Shown here: positions 46,213 through 55,769 of the stretch, piece by piece
Position numbering within the stretch: the first letter of the stretch is position 1
How the letters are laid out: each line of letters starts with the position of its first letter
Origin: Mycobacteriaceae bacterium
GTDB taxonomy: Bacteria > Actinomycetota > Actinomycetes > Mycobacteriales > Mycobacteriaceae
Assembly: GCA_019749805.1 (NCBI GenBank)
Contig: JAIEPH010000045.1
Coordinates: forward strand, 24,113-88,112
Direction: 5' to 3'
DNA: 64,000 bases
The notes under the pieces: generated by a model
Seen by the model: the letters and a program-made list of their open reading frames with translations, nothing else
Told to the model about the DNA's origin: nothing
The model's database searches: none
Made by a program: the position numbers and the translations under genes

Positions 46213-47142
46213 ATGGGGCGAGCGGCAAACATTCGGCGGGGAATCGTGGTTGGCGTCGACGGATCCGCCTCGTCGCTCGCGGCGCTGCGCTGGGCGGCGC
46301 ATGAGGCCGCGCTGCGAAACACTCCGCTAACGGTGGTCCACGTGTTGCCTGCGCCGCCGCAGATGGGGGCGTCGGCTACCTGGCCGGGGATCCCGATGCC
46401 CGCGCAGGTTATCGACGAGCACGAAACACAGGCCCGTGGCATCGTTGACGATGCCGTTGCGATGGCGCTCGACAGCGGGGAGCACCGAGCTCTTCCGGAG
46501 ATCAGCGGTGAAGTCTTGGGATCACCGACCCTCCCCACACTTGTCGAGCTCAGCAAAGAAGCCGACATGGTTGTCGTTGGATCCCGCGGCCGCACCTGGG
46601 CGCGTCGGGTGTTGTTGGGGTCGGTGAGCTCGGGGTTGGTGCATCGGGCGCATTGCCCGGTTGCGGTCATTCACGACGAATTGCCGGGGTCTGCTGACCG
46701 CGGAGCATCAGCCCGAGTCGTGGTGGGCATCGACGGCACCCCTGCGTCGGAGTTCGCCACCGCCATCGCGTTCGACGAAGCGTCGCGGCGGCATTCCGAA
46801 CTGCTGGCATTGCACGCCTACGACGACACGGACCTGTCAGGCACCTACGACATGGAATGGTCAACGATCGTGGCGGCAACTCAAGAACGGCTCGCCGAAC
46901 GCCTCGCAGGCTGGCAAGAACGCTACCCCGACGTGTACGTGCGCCGTGTGGTCGTGCTGAAGCAGCCAGCGCATCACTTGATTGAAGCGGCAGAATCGGC
47001 GCAATTGCTTGTCGTCGGCAGCCATGGCCGAGGCGGCTTCGGCGGCATGCCGCTCGGATCGGTCAGCGCGGCTGTGGTCCAGGCGGCACGCATACCGGTC
47101 ATCGTGGCCCGCCAACCTCGCGGCAGCGAGGCAGTGCAATGA
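46213..47142 (+). CDS. Universal stress protein, tandem USP domains
   Basis: The 309-residue protein has two USP folds (about 10-155 and 165-305), each ending with the ATP-binding pattern: VVGSRGRTWARRVLLGSVS and VVGSHGRGGFGGMPLGSVS. Each starts with a strand and Asp (VVGVDGS, VVGIDGT). Tandem USPs of this kind are frequent DosR-regulon members in mycobacteria. AAGGGA lies upstream of ATG 46213. Only a weak DosR-like half-site (GTCCCAA near 46087) is visible upstream. Confidence 0.92.
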   Translation: MGRAANIRRGIVVGVDGSASSLAALRWAAHEAALRNTPLTVVHVLPAPPQMGASATWPGIPMPAQVIDEHETQARGIVDDAVAMALDSGEHRALPEISGEVLGSPTLPTLVELSKEADMVVVGSRGRTWARRVLLGSVSSGLVHRAHCPVAVIHDELPGSADRGASARVVVGIDGTPASEFATAIAFDEASRRHSELLALHAYDDTDLSGTYDMEWSTIVAATQERLAERLAGWQERYPDVYVRRVVVLKQPAHHLIEAAESAQLLVVGSHGRGGFGGMPLGSVSAAVVQAARIPVIVARQPRGSEAVQ

Positions 47143-47314
47143 GCGACAATCAACCGGCCAGCGCGCGATCTATCCGGCCCGACAGGCGGCCGGTATTGAT
47201 GACCAAAGACCCCCAGTGCAGTTTCCGTGGCCTCTAATCTGATCTCTTAACCCATTGACATCCCGAGAGCGGCTGCTGCAACAGCAGCCACGGCGATCAA
47301 GGAGAGTTGCTGTG

Positions 47315-47551
47315 ATGATCTGGTACGGCGACACGGGCTGGTGGAGTTACGCCGCAATGGGCATTGGGATGGTGCTCTTTTGGGCGCTGCTGATCAGCGG
47401 ACTCGTTCTGCTTGTCCGACTCGCCACCGCCGACACGACGGCGCGACCGCAACCACCGGCGGCCGCGGAACAGATTCTGGCAGCCCGATTTGCGCACGGC
47501 GAAATCACCGAGTCCGAATACCGTGACCGGCGTCAGCTGCTGCGCAGCTAA
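47315..47551 (+). CDS. Small membrane protein with SHOCT domain (paralogue)
   Basis: The 78-residue protein is a clear paralogue of the one at 44829-45089: MIWYGDTGWWSYAAMGIGM, the helix MVLFWALLISGLVLLV and the SHOCT end ARFAHGEITESEYRDR. AAGGAGAG precedes ATG 47315. It lies between the USP and PNPOx-like genes. Confidence 0.8.
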   Translation: MIWYGDTGWWSYAAMGIGMVLFWALLISGLVLLVRLATADTTARPQPPAAAEQILAARFAHGEITESEYRDRRQLLRS

Positions 47552-47577
47552 GCTCGACACCAATATAGCTGATAGCG

Positions 47578-48096
47578 ATGACGGAGCCGGACAGGGCATT
47601 CGGAGTGGTCGAGCGCACCATCCGCCGCCGCACGTTCGGCACCCTGTCCACCCTGACCCGGCGGGGTAGCCCGCACGCTACCGGGGTGGTCTACGCCGTC
47701 TCGCCACCGTCGCAGCCGCTAATGCTCTACGTGACGACCAGAACCACTACCGTCAAGGTCGCCAACATCCGGACCGAACCCGGCGTAGCGTTCGTTATCC
47801 CCGTACCCCATCGTGGCATCCCGCTATTCCCGCCCGCCGCCGTTCAATTCCAAGCAGACGCAACGATTGTGGGTGCTGATGACACCGCAGCGTTGCACGC
47901 GTTTGAAGCATCGTGGTTTCACCGCCGGATCCTGGGAACTGAGCAGCACATCGTCACCGAGGGCGCCAACATGTGCTTCATCGCGATTCGGCCACGCCGC
48001 ACCCTGTACACGTACGGAATTGGAATGTCGGCTCTCGACATTCTGCGACACCCTCGGCAAGCCATCAGCCGAATTGACCTCCCCGCCGGTCGGTAA
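47578..48096 (+). CDS. FMN-binding split-barrel protein (pyridoxamine 5'-phosphate oxidase-like)
   Basis: The 172-residue protein has the split-barrel pattern of PNPOx-like proteins: TFGTLSTLTRRGSPHATGVVYAV, then LMLYVTTRTTTVKVANIR and a C-terminal half with ANMCFIAIRPRR. Such proteins bind FMN, F420 or haem; which one is not clear. It is 26 bases after the SHOCT gene and may be co-transcribed. Confidence 0.8.
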   Translation: MTEPDRAFGVVERTIRRRTFGTLSTLTRRGSPHATGVVYAVSPPSQPLMLYVTTRTTTVKVANIRTEPGVAFVIPVPHRGIPLFPPAAVQFQADATIVGADDTAALHAFEASWFHRRILGTEQHIVTEGANMCFIAIRPRRTLYTYGIGMSALDILRHPRQAISRIDLPAGR

Positions 48097-48159
48097 AACA
48101 CCGCGTGCCGCATCATATTTTTCACTCCCCTGAGGCAGCGGGTAAGCGGCAGGGTACAC

Positions 48160-48863
48160 CTCGGGATGGCCGAAGAACTAGAACAGGTGCTGCCACAACA
48201 ACACACCGCCATTGGCCGGGTCGTAAATGTGGGCACCGAGATGTCGGTCGGCGGCCAGGCCGAACAGCGCGGAGGTCAGCAGGGGGAAGGCCAGCAGCAC
48301 CAGGATGGACGTCACCAGGATGTCCAGGTGAAGATCGGCATCCGGAACATGGTCATGCCGGGGGCGCGCATGCAGACCACGGTGGTGATCATGTTGACAC
48401 CGCCGAGGATGGTGCCCAGACCACCGACGGCCAAGCCCATGATCCACAGGTCGCCGCCTGCGCCGGGCGAGTGGATTGCGTCGGTCAGCGGGCTGTAGGC
48501 GGTCCAGCCGAAGTCGGCCGCGCCGCCGGGAGTGATGAAGCCGGCGACCGCGATCATCGCGCCGAACAGGAACAGCCAGAACGAGAACGCGTTCAGCCGC
48601 GGGAACGCCACATCGGGGGCGCCGATCTGCAGCGGCAGCACCAGGTTGGCGAAACCGAACACGATCGGGGTGGCGTAGAACAGCAGCATCACCGTGCCGT
48701 GCGTGGTGAACAGCTGGTTGTACTGCTCGTTGGACAAAACCCGCAGGCCCGGCGCGACCAGTTCGGTACGCATGAACAGCGCCATCAGCCGCCGATGAAG
48801 AAGAACACGAAGCCGCGACCAATACGTGACGACCACGGTCCTGCCGACATGAGACCGGTTCAC
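48160..48863 (-). pseudogene. ctaD: Fragment of ctaD (cytochrome c oxidase subunit I)
   Basis: About 210 codons from the N-terminal third of CtaD remain, with THGTVMLLFYATPIVFGFA (haem-ligand His) and ADFGWTAYSPLTDAIHSP. A frameshift falls after FRMPIFTW, and the continuation LVTSILVLLAFPLLTSALFG stays recognisable in the next frame. A TAG replaces the conserved Trp before FFGHPEV, and similarity ends there. Both ends are missing. Confidence 0.9.
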
Positions 48864-48910
48864 CGGCCAGTGGCGGCCCGGCCCCGGGGTCGCAACCCCC
48901 CTTGCAGAAA

Positions 48911-48927
48911 ATACCCCTACGGGGTAC
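48911..48927. promoter_or_regulatory. CsoR/RicR-like dyad ATACCCCTACGGGGTAC
   Basis: It has the same core as the box upstream of csoR and lies 65 bp upstream of nuoA. It is the best candidate control site for the Complex I-like operon. Confidence 0.65.
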
Positions 48928-48991
48928 GTCTAGAGAGGGTATGGGAACCGTCCGCGCCAGGCACGGGCAAATGCGCTGAGGGGAGGCGGAT

Positions 48992-49336
48992 ATGTGGGCC
49001 GGGTTGGTGTGGACCTTGCTGGTCGCCGTCGCCGGTGTCGCCAGTGCCTATGGTGCACACCAACTTACTGCAGTATCTGCCACCGCACTGATCTCGCTGC
49101 CCTTCCAATCTGGTTGGGCACCAGAGGAACACGCGCTGTCGCGCTATCATGTCCGCTGGTACCTGGCGACGCTGATATTCCTGGCGTTCGACGTCGAGAT
49201 GTTGTTCATGTATCCGTGGGCGGTGGTTGTCACCGAGATGGGCGGAACCGCAGTCGTTGAGATGTTCCTTTTTCTGGCCGCACTACTCGTCGCGGTCCTG
49301 TGGGCGTGGCGAGAGGGTGCGCTGCGATGGACCTGA
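48992..49336 (+). CDS. nuoA: NuoA-like subunit
   Basis: The 114-residue protein has three helices and the NuoA signature FLAFDVEMLFMYPWAVVV near residue 75, with a loop Glu-rich stretch (GWAPEEHALSRYHVRWY). In Complex I NuoA closes the quinone site with NuoH. GGGGAGG precedes ATG 48992. It opens an eight-gene run with four-base overlaps; its stop overlaps the next ATG. Confidence 0.88.
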   Translation: MWAGLVWTLLVAVAGVASAYGAHQLTAVSATALISLPFQSGWAPEEHALSRYHVRWYLATLIFLAFDVEMLFMYPWAVVVTEMGGTAVVEMFLFLAALLVAVLWAWREGALRWT

Positions 49337-50632
49337 ATCGATGGCTGGCACAACTCGCGGCTCGGCGGGCGCATGTCTTCATCGCCGAGATACCGGGAAA
49401 TTGGGCTCTTCGCGCCGCAACGCAGGACCTGATCGCTGCGCGCGGATGGCGTCAAGCCTGCTCACCCGCCGACGCCGACGTCTTGGCGGTCTGCGGAGCC
49501 GCCGGCGATGAACTCGTCGAGCTGATCGACCGCATCTGGGACCAACTGCCCGGCCCGTGGGCCCGCCTCGAGATCCGGGATGTCTTGTCGGCGAGCGACG
49601 AACTGGACCGTGCGGCCGGCGTTTTGATCGATGTCGGGCGGCAGCGAGCTGATGCCGCTGGGCGTCCACGGTCAGCGGCGCAGGTAGGACATTGCGGCGA
49701 CGACTCCGAGGATCATCAGATGCTCTCCAGCCCCGCCGAACACGGCGCCCCCGCCGCGGGAACCCCATCCGAGGCACACCACGGCGGCTATTCGCACATG
49801 GATCACGGCGGCGGGGCGCCACACGACAGCCCGGCTCAGCATCCCGAGCAGGAAAGCCACGACCACGGCGGCCATGCACAACACGGTGAGCCCGCTGCCC
49901 ACGCCGGTCACGACATGGGGCACAGCGGCCACCACATGGACCACGGCGATATGGATATGGCACCGGCCGGAATCGCGCTGGCCCGAGGTGGCGAGGACCG
50001 CGACGGTTTGGAGATGGACGAGTTGCACGTGCGGCTGGGTCCGTTTCTCGCGTACTGGCCAGCGGGGCTGGTGCTGCGCTGCGCGCTGCAGGGCGATGTC
50101 ATCACCGCGGCCCAGGCTCAGATGATGGGTGCCGCGAACGACGAGAAAACGCCGTCACTATCGGGCAATTGGATGCAGGCAGCCCGCCACACCGACCATC
50201 TCGTCGACCTCTTGGTGCTGGCCGCGCGCCGCCGCGCGCGCACGACGGCTACGCGGGGTACTGCTGGGTGACGCCGTCGACAGCCGCGCGGCCCGCCAAC
50301 AGGCCGACGCGTTGGCCACCGCGGTGCGCCGCTCTCGGGTGCTGCGTTGGGCGCTGCGCGATCTCGCCCCCATCGCAGCCGACGACACCGGCCGATACGG
50401 CCTGCCCGCGGCTCTGGCCGGAGATACCTACGATCGGCTGCTCACACGGCTCGACGTGCTGCAACGTGCAGTTAGAGACGAGGCTGATGCGCCCCGGTTG
50501 CACATGCAGGACAGCGCAATCGATCACATGCTGCCCGCCCTGGTCGAGGGTTTAGACGTCGCCACGGCACGCCTGGTGGTCGCCGGATTGGGTATCGACA
50601 CCCCCGCCCTGGAGATGGGTCAGCATGCCTGA
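49327..50632 (+). pseudogene. NuoB-like / His-rich / NuoD-like fusion protein, frameshifted
   Basis: Residues 1-110 recall NuoB (ADADVLAVCGAAG, LIDRIWDQLPGPW) but lack the four cysteines that hold cluster N2. Residues about 115-205 are extremely His/Gly/Asp-rich (HGGYSHMDHGGGAPHD, DMGHSGHHMDHGDMDM). From about 207 the sequence recalls the beta domain of NuoD (LHVRLGPFLAYWPAGLVLR). The frame ends at 50271, but the next frame continues as RRLRGVLLGDAVDSRAA to 50632; one extra base in the GC-repeat around 50222-50245 explains it. The rebuilt protein is about 434 residues. It takes the place of the peripheral arm subunits between nuoA and nuoH. Assignment to NuoB and NuoD is by weak similarity. 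Confidence 0.6.
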
Positions 50633-51554
50633 GGTGACGACAGTCAGCGGCGCGTGGGCGCTTGCTGCCGCTGCCCTGTTGGCCGTGCTCGCCCTGTTCG
50701 CGGCCAGCCTGGACAGCACACTGTCCGCACGAGCCAACGGCGCAGGTAGCGCGGTGGCGGCGCCGCTGGTTGAGGCGGCCCGGCTGATGCGTCAGCGTCA
50801 CCGGACCCTGGTGGCCGCCGACACGTTGCTGTGGCGCATCGGATGCATCGGCCCGATCGTGGTCGCCCTGCTGATGATCGTGGTTGTGCCGCTGGGTCAC
50901 TGGACGCTGCTGGACCTCGACGTCGGCGTCATGTGGGTCAACGCCGTGGACGCGATGATGTGGGCGGTGGTATGGCTGGCCGGCTGGGGACCCAATTCGG
51001 TGCATTCATTGATCGGCGGCTATCGATTCCTCGCCCACGCGCTGGGTTATGAACTGCCTCTGATGTTCGCCCTCGTCGCGCCCGCCGTGGCTGCGGGCAG
51101 CCTACGCGTCGGTGATGTGGCCAGTGCACAGCACGATTTGTGGTTCGTGGTGTGGATGCCGGTCGCATTTGTGGCGTATTGCCTTGGCGTGTTGGCGTTT
51201 TCAGTGTGGGGACCCTTCGGTCCGGCGCTCGGAGACGACATCGCCGGTGGCGTGACCGCCGAGCTGTCCGGGGTTGACCGGCTGGTGTTTGTTGCAGGCC
51301 GCTACGCCGTTCTGGTCGCCGGCGCGGCGTTCGCCGTGCCGATGTTCCTCGGCGGCGGCGCCGGGCCGCTGCTGCCCGACTGGCTGTGGTCGGTCGTGAA
51401 AACTATTGCGCTGCTTAGCGTCTTGGTGTGGCTGCGGCGCGCAATACCCGCGTTGCGGCCGGACAAGTTCATGGAGATCGGCTGGGTCGTGTTGCTGCCG
51501 GCCGTGTTGTTGCAAGACCTAGCGGTGGCGGTCATCGCCATCTGGAGGAGTTGA
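50625..51554 (+). CDS. nuoH: NuoH-like subunit
   Basis: The 309-residue protein has about eight helices and overall NuoH layout (PLMFALVAPAVAAGS, WGPFGPALGDDIAGGVTAELSG). In true NuoH the cytoplasmic loop reads like PEAEAELVAGYxxEYSG and carries Glu residues of the quinone channel; here most of these are lost. The GPNRVGP motif at the N-terminus is also altered (RANGAGSAVAAP). It overlaps the preceding gene by eight bases. Quinone binding of the usual type is therefore doubtful. Confidence 0.82.
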   Translation: MPEVTTVSGAWALAAAALLAVLALFAASLDSTLSARANGAGSAVAAPLVEAARLMRQRHRTLVAADTLLWRIGCIGPIVVALLMIVVVPLGHWTLLDLDVGVMWVNAVDAMMWAVVWLAGWGPNSVHSLIGGYRFLAHALGYELPLMFALVAPAVAAGSLRVGDVASAQHDLWFVVWMPVAFVAYCLGVLAFSVWGPFGPALGDDIAGGVTAELSGVDRLVFVAGRYAVLVAGAAFAVPMFLGGGAGPLLPDWLWSVVKTIALLSVLVWLRRAIPALRPDKFMEIGWVVLLPAVLLQDLAVAVIAIWRS

Positions 51555-51560
51555 CACATC

Positions 51561-52122
51561 ATGATCGTCGATATCGTGTTCTGGCTGCTCGCAGTCATCG
51601 CCGTCGCTGCCGGGGCCGCGGTGTTCTGGGTCGATTCGATGGCCCGGGCAACGTATGCGCTGGCGGCCTCGTTCATTGCGGTCGGTGTCGCAGTTGTGCT
51701 GTTGCAGCAGAACTACATCGGCGTGGTCACCATCTTGATGATGGTGATGGAGATGGCGGTAATGGCGGTCTACATGGTCATGTTCATGGGCATGAACCCG
51801 GCGCTGATGCCGATGAGCATGGTTCACGACAACCGCCGCGCACTCGCCGCCGCCGCGGCGACCTTTGTGTTTGGCTTGCGGGATTCTGCTGATCGACTGG
51901 CCCGCCCGGCAGGGCCAGCCCGCGCACGACGTCACCATGGCACTCGGCGAGGAGCTGATGGGTCCCCACATGCTCACCATGGCGGTGATCAGCCCGGTCA
52001 TGGTCGCCACAATCGTGGCCGGGATCGTGTTGGCGGCCGCCCGTACCCGCTACGACCGTTTCGGTGACGACCTCAAACACCGCCCCGCACGTGACCCGCA
52101 ACCCGGAGGGGTGGGCCGATGA
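51561..52122 (+). pseudogene. nuoJ: NuoJ-like subunit gene with a frameshift
   Basis: The first frame has NuoJ features: a first helix, then SFIAVGVAVVLLQQNYIGVV and a Met-rich third helix (ILMMVMEMAVMAVYMVMFM). At TTT 51870-51872 an extra base shifts the frame; the next frame carries the last helices (LACGILLIDWPARQ, MLTMAVISPVMVATIVAG) and ends at 52122, overlapping nuoK by four bases. The rebuilt protein is about 186 residues. As written, translation runs out of frame to 52067. Confidence 0.82.
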
Positions 52123-52421
52123 CCTTACAAACGGTGTTGTTGGCGGCGGCAGCGGTGTTCAGCGTCGGACTCTACGGTGCGTTGTCCCAGCAAGTCGTGG
52201 TGATGGTGATGATGGGCCTGGAGTTGATGATCAACGCGATCATCCTTGCCGCCGCAGGGTTTTGGTGGTTCGTCATGCCGGCACCTAGCGGCCAGGTGCT
52301 GCTGCTGGTGGTCATCGCCGCCATGACAGTGGAGATGGCGATGGGATTCGCCATAGCCACGGCATTGCACCGCGAGCGTCGCACCGACATGACCGACACG
52401 GCAGCCGACCTTTCCGGATGA
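52119..52421 (+). CDS. nuoK: NuoK-like subunit
   Basis: The 100-residue protein has three helices. The two membrane glutamates typical of NuoK/MrpC are present in MGLELMINAI (about residue 35) and AAMTVEMAMGFAI (about 70). These are on the proton path in Complex I. Start and stop overlap nuoJ and nuoL by four bases each. Confidence 0.92.
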   Translation: MTLQTVLLAAAAVFSVGLYGALSQQVVVMVMMGLELMINAIILAAAGFWWFVMPAPSGQVLLLVVIAAMTVEMAMGFAIATALHRERRTDMTDTAADLSG

Positions 52422-54271
52422 GCCCCGTGATGTCAGCGCTGCTGTGGCTGCTGGTCGCAACGCCCGCCACGGTGGGAGTCGCCTTGTTGATCTCCCGCCG
52501 CGACGACCGGTGGACCGACGTGATCTCGATGGCCACCGCGCTCGGGTGCGTGGCTGTGTCGGTGGTGGTGGCCGTCGCGCGGCCGTCGGTGCAGGTGGCG
52601 TTCATGGCCGGTGCACCGTTTGGCCTTGGGGTCGACGCGCTCGCCGGGACAGTGCTGCCGGCGGTCACCACCGTGACGCTACTGGTGCTGATGTTCTCTG
52701 CCGGAAACATCCGCGAGGCGCGAGGCCGCTTTCACGGGTTGATGCTGGTGTTCGCCGCCGCGGCAATCCTGACGGTGACCGCCGCGACGCTGCCCGCGCT
52801 GCTGCTGGGATGGGAGGTGATGGGCGCGGCATCCTATGCGCTGATCGGGTTTTGGTGGCGCGACCAATACCGGGTATCGGACGGGCTGACCGCATTCATC
52901 ACCACGCGCACCGCCGACCTGGGTTTGTATCTGGTCGCCGGCGCCGCGCTGGCCGGCGGCGCTGGGATGGCGCTGAATAGTTTCTCCGACGCAAAGGGTG
53001 GGTGGCGCGATGTCATCGCGCTCGGGGTGCTCGTGGCCGCGCTCGGCAAAGCTGCGCAACTGCCCTTCTCGTTTTGGCTGTCGCGGGCGATGTCGGGCCC
53101 CAGTCCGGTCAGCGCCCTGCTGCATTCGGCGGCGATGGTGGCGATGGGCGGCTATTTGTTATTGCGGACACAACCGCTGCTGGCCGCCACCGGCTGGGCC
53201 GCGACGGCGGCGGCGTGGGTAGGCGTGCTCACCGCGGTGGTGCTCGGCGCGGTCGCGGTCGCCCAGCGCGACATCAAGCAGCTGCTCGCCGCATCCACCG
53301 CCGCCCAGCTGGGATTCGTGGTGATGGCAGCCGGTGCGTCTGCCGTCGGCGGCGGCGCCGCGCACCTGGTTGCCCACGCCGCCACCAAGGCCGGACTGTT
53401 CCTCGCCGCCGGCGTGTGGTTGTCGCTGCTGGGCACCCAGCGTCTGGACGCCCTGCACGGTGTGGCGCGGCGCTGGCGGGCGGTGGGGTGGTCGGCCACC
53501 ATCGCGGCACTCACGCTGGCCGGAATCGCGCCGCTGTCGCTGTGGGCCACCAAGGACGCGGTGTTGACCGCCGCAGCGCATCACTCCCCCGCGCTCTACG
53601 GGCTGGGATTACTCGCTTCCGCGCTGTCGGCGGCCTATGCGGCAAAGATGCTGGTGGTGATCTGGGCCAAGCCGTCGACTGACGTGACGGCCCCCGCACA
53701 GGCCGCGCCGGACCGACCCGTACCTCGGCTCACCGGTCTCGAGCAGGCGCCGCTCGTGGTCCTCGCCGTGGGAGCCGCGGTGTCGGGTGTGCTGGCCCTG
53801 CCCCCAGTTGGCTCGATCATTGCGCGTGCCGTCGACGGCGGCCAGCCGATCTCGCACCCGGGCGTGGCCGAGCTGCTCGGTTCGGCGGCCCTTGCCCTTG
53901 TCGTGGTGGCAGCGGTGGCACGGTGGGGTGTGCCCGAACCGCGGTGGGCCGCATCGTGGTTGGGGCTTCAGCGCGGCGCTCAGCTGCTTGTGGTGGCCCC
54001 GACCATGGGCGCCGCCCGAGTGGCCGCACGGTTCGATGACACGGTGCTCGACCGGGCGGTCGACGCCACCGCGGTCGCGGTGTTGCGCGCGGCGCGCCGG
54101 GCGGCTCAGACCGACACCGGTGTGGACGCCGCGGTGGAGGCGGTGGCCGCGCGGGTCGGGCGGGTCGGGCAGCTGGCGCGCCGACCGCAAACCGGCCAGC
54201 TGCACCAGTACTACCTGGCCGCCGTCGTGCTGCTGGTCGCCGGCTTCGTGCTCATCGTGACGGTGAGGTGA
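52418..54271 (+). CDS. nuoL: NuoL-like antiporter-type subunit
   Basis: The 617-residue protein has about 15 helices, a broken-helix Lys (LGKAAQLPFSFWLSRAM, about residue 210), the TM5 Glu (LLGWEVMGAASYALIGFWW, about 131) and HAATKAGLFLAAGVW. These are the residues needed for ion movement in antiporter-like subunits. The C-terminal part (480-600) is longer and polar, in place of the usual lateral helix, with a final hydrophobic helix. It overlaps nuoK by four bases and is four bases before nuoM. Confidence 0.92.
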   Translation: MSPVMSALLWLLVATPATVGVALLISRRDDRWTDVISMATALGCVAVSVVVAVARPSVQVAFMAGAPFGLGVDALAGTVLPAVTTVTLLVLMFSAGNIREARGRFHGLMLVFAAAAILTVTAATLPALLLGWEVMGAASYALIGFWWRDQYRVSDGLTAFITTRTADLGLYLVAGAALAGGAGMALNSFSDAKGGWRDVIALGVLVAALGKAAQLPFSFWLSRAMSGPSPVSALLHSAAMVAMGGYLLLRTQPLLAATGWAATAAAWVGVLTAVVLGAVAVAQRDIKQLLAASTAAQLGFVVMAAGASAVGGGAAHLVAHAATKAGLFLAAGVWLSLLGTQRLDALHGVARRWRAVGWSATIAALTLAGIAPLSLWATKDAVLTAAAHHSPALYGLGLLASALSAAYAAKMLVVIWAKPSTDVTAPAQAAPDRPVPRLTGLEQAPLVVLAVGAAVSGVLALPPVGSIIARAVDGGQPISHPGVAELLGSAALALVVVAAVARWGVPEPRWAASWLGLQRGAQLLVVAPTMGAARVAARFDDTVLDRAVDATAVAVLRAARRAAQTDTGVDAAVEAVAARVGRVGQLARRPQTGQLHQYYLAAVVLLVAGFVLIVTVR

Positions 54272-54275
54272 CTTC

Positions 54276-55766
54276 GTGCTCAGTGTGATCGTGTTCTTGC
54301 CGCTGGCCGCCGCGCTGGCGCTGCTGGCTGCACCCCGGCTCGGCGTACGCGCCGTCAACGCGATGTGGGTGGCGGTCACCGCGATCGACCTGGCGCTCAT
54401 CGCGGTGGTGTGGGCGCGCTACGACGCGCCGGGGATCAACGAGTTGGCGTTCGAGGAGCAGGTCCCCTGGATCCCGGGCGTCAACAGCAGCTACCACATC
54501 GGCATTGATGGCCTGTCGCTGCCGCTGGTGGTGATGACCGCGGTGATTTTCCTGGCATGCGCGATCTTTGGGCTGCGCAACGAGGACCGGCCCCGGCTGC
54601 AGGCCGCGTTGTTTTTGTTCCTGCAAAGTGTCAGCCTCGGGTTGTTCGTCGCAGCGGACCTCATCTTGTTCTTCGTCTTCTTTGATCTGTCGATCGTGGC
54701 GATGTACTTCGTCATCGCCGGCTGGGGACACGGCGATGCGGCCCGCTCGGCGCTAAAATTCTTCCTCTACACCTTCCTGGGATCGCTGGCCCTTCTGGTG
54801 GGCTTTATCGGCCTCTACATCGCCGCCGACCCACACACCTTCGACATGCTGGAGCTGGCCGCCACCACACCGTTGGCCGGCAGCCCGCTGGCCGGCGGCT
54901 TGGTGCTGGCCGCGATCCTGCTCGGACTGGCGGTCAAAACCCCCACGGTGCCGTTTCATACCTGGCTGCCGCCGGCGCACACCGACGCGCCCGCCGTCGG
55001 GTCGGCGGTGCTGGCCGGGGTGCTGCTGAAAATGGGCACCTACGGATTCGTCCGGGTGGCGATGCCGATGCTGCCGCAGGCATGGCGCGATTGGGCGTGG
55101 TCGATCATCGCCGTCGGCGTCGTATCGGTGATCTACGGGGCGCTGGTCGCGCTGGCACAAACCGATCTCAAACGCATGATCGCCTACACCTCGGTCAACC
55201 ACATGGGCTACATCGTGGTGGCCGTCGGTGCTGCCGGTCTGACCGCCAGCGGCACCGCCGACGCGCGAGAGGTCGCGGTGGTCGGTGCGGTCACCCAGAT
55301 GGTCAGCCACGGCCTGATCACAGCGGCCCTGTTTCTGCTCGCCGGGGTGTTCTATGACCGCGCGGGCAGCTATGACATGGACTCCTACGGCGGCCTGGCC
55401 GGCCCGGCGCCCAAGCTGGCCGCGCTGTTCGCCGTGGGCGCGTTCGCCTCACTGGGATTGCCGGGATTTTCGGGTTTCATCGCCGAATTCCAGATCTTCG
55501 CCGGCAGCATCGCCGCCGCCCCGATCACAGCTCTGGCTCTGCCTGGCATTCTGATTACCGCCGCGCTGTTTCTGCGCGCGCTGCAACGTGTCTTCACCGG
55601 TCCCACGCGCGGGCATGCGGCCGGCTTCACCGACCTGCGGGCCTCTGAGACCGCGTCGGTGTCAATACTTCTCGTGCTCAGTGTGGCCATCGGCCTGATT
55701 CCTCGACCGTTGCTGGACCTGATCGAACCGGCTGCCGCCGCACTGGTCGCGCTCGTCGGGAGATAG
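54276..55766 (+). CDS. nuoM: NuoM-like antiporter-type subunit
   Basis: The 496-residue protein has 14 helices, the TM7 Lys region VKTPTVPFHTWLPPAHTDAP (about 220) and KMGTYGFVR, KRMIAYTSVNHMGYI. The TM5 acid is Asp rather than Glu (FVFFDLSIVAMYFVIAGWG, about 135). Most ion-channel residues are kept, so it should still move protons or Na+. GTG 54276 is the start. Confidence 0.93.
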   Translation: MLSVIVFLPLAAALALLAAPRLGVRAVNAMWVAVTAIDLALIAVVWARYDAPGINELAFEEQVPWIPGVNSSYHIGIDGLSLPLVVMTAVIFLACAIFGLRNEDRPRLQAALFLFLQSVSLGLFVAADLILFFVFFDLSIVAMYFVIAGWGHGDAARSALKFFLYTFLGSLALLVGFIGLYIAADPHTFDMLELAATTPLAGSPLAGGLVLAAILLGLAVKTPTVPFHTWLPPAHTDAPAVGSAVLAGVLLKMGTYGFVRVAMPMLPQAWRDWAWSIIAVGVVSVIYGALVALAQTDLKRMIAYTSVNHMGYIVVAVGAAGLTASGTADAREVAVVGAVTQMVSHGLITAALFLLAGVFYDRAGSYDMDSYGGLAGPAPKLAALFAVGAFASLGLPGFSGFIAEFQIFAGSIAAAPITALALPGILITAALFLRALQRVFTGPTRGHAAGFTDLRASETASVSILLVLSVAIGLIPRPLLDLIEPAAAALVALVGR

Positions 55767-55769
55767 ACG

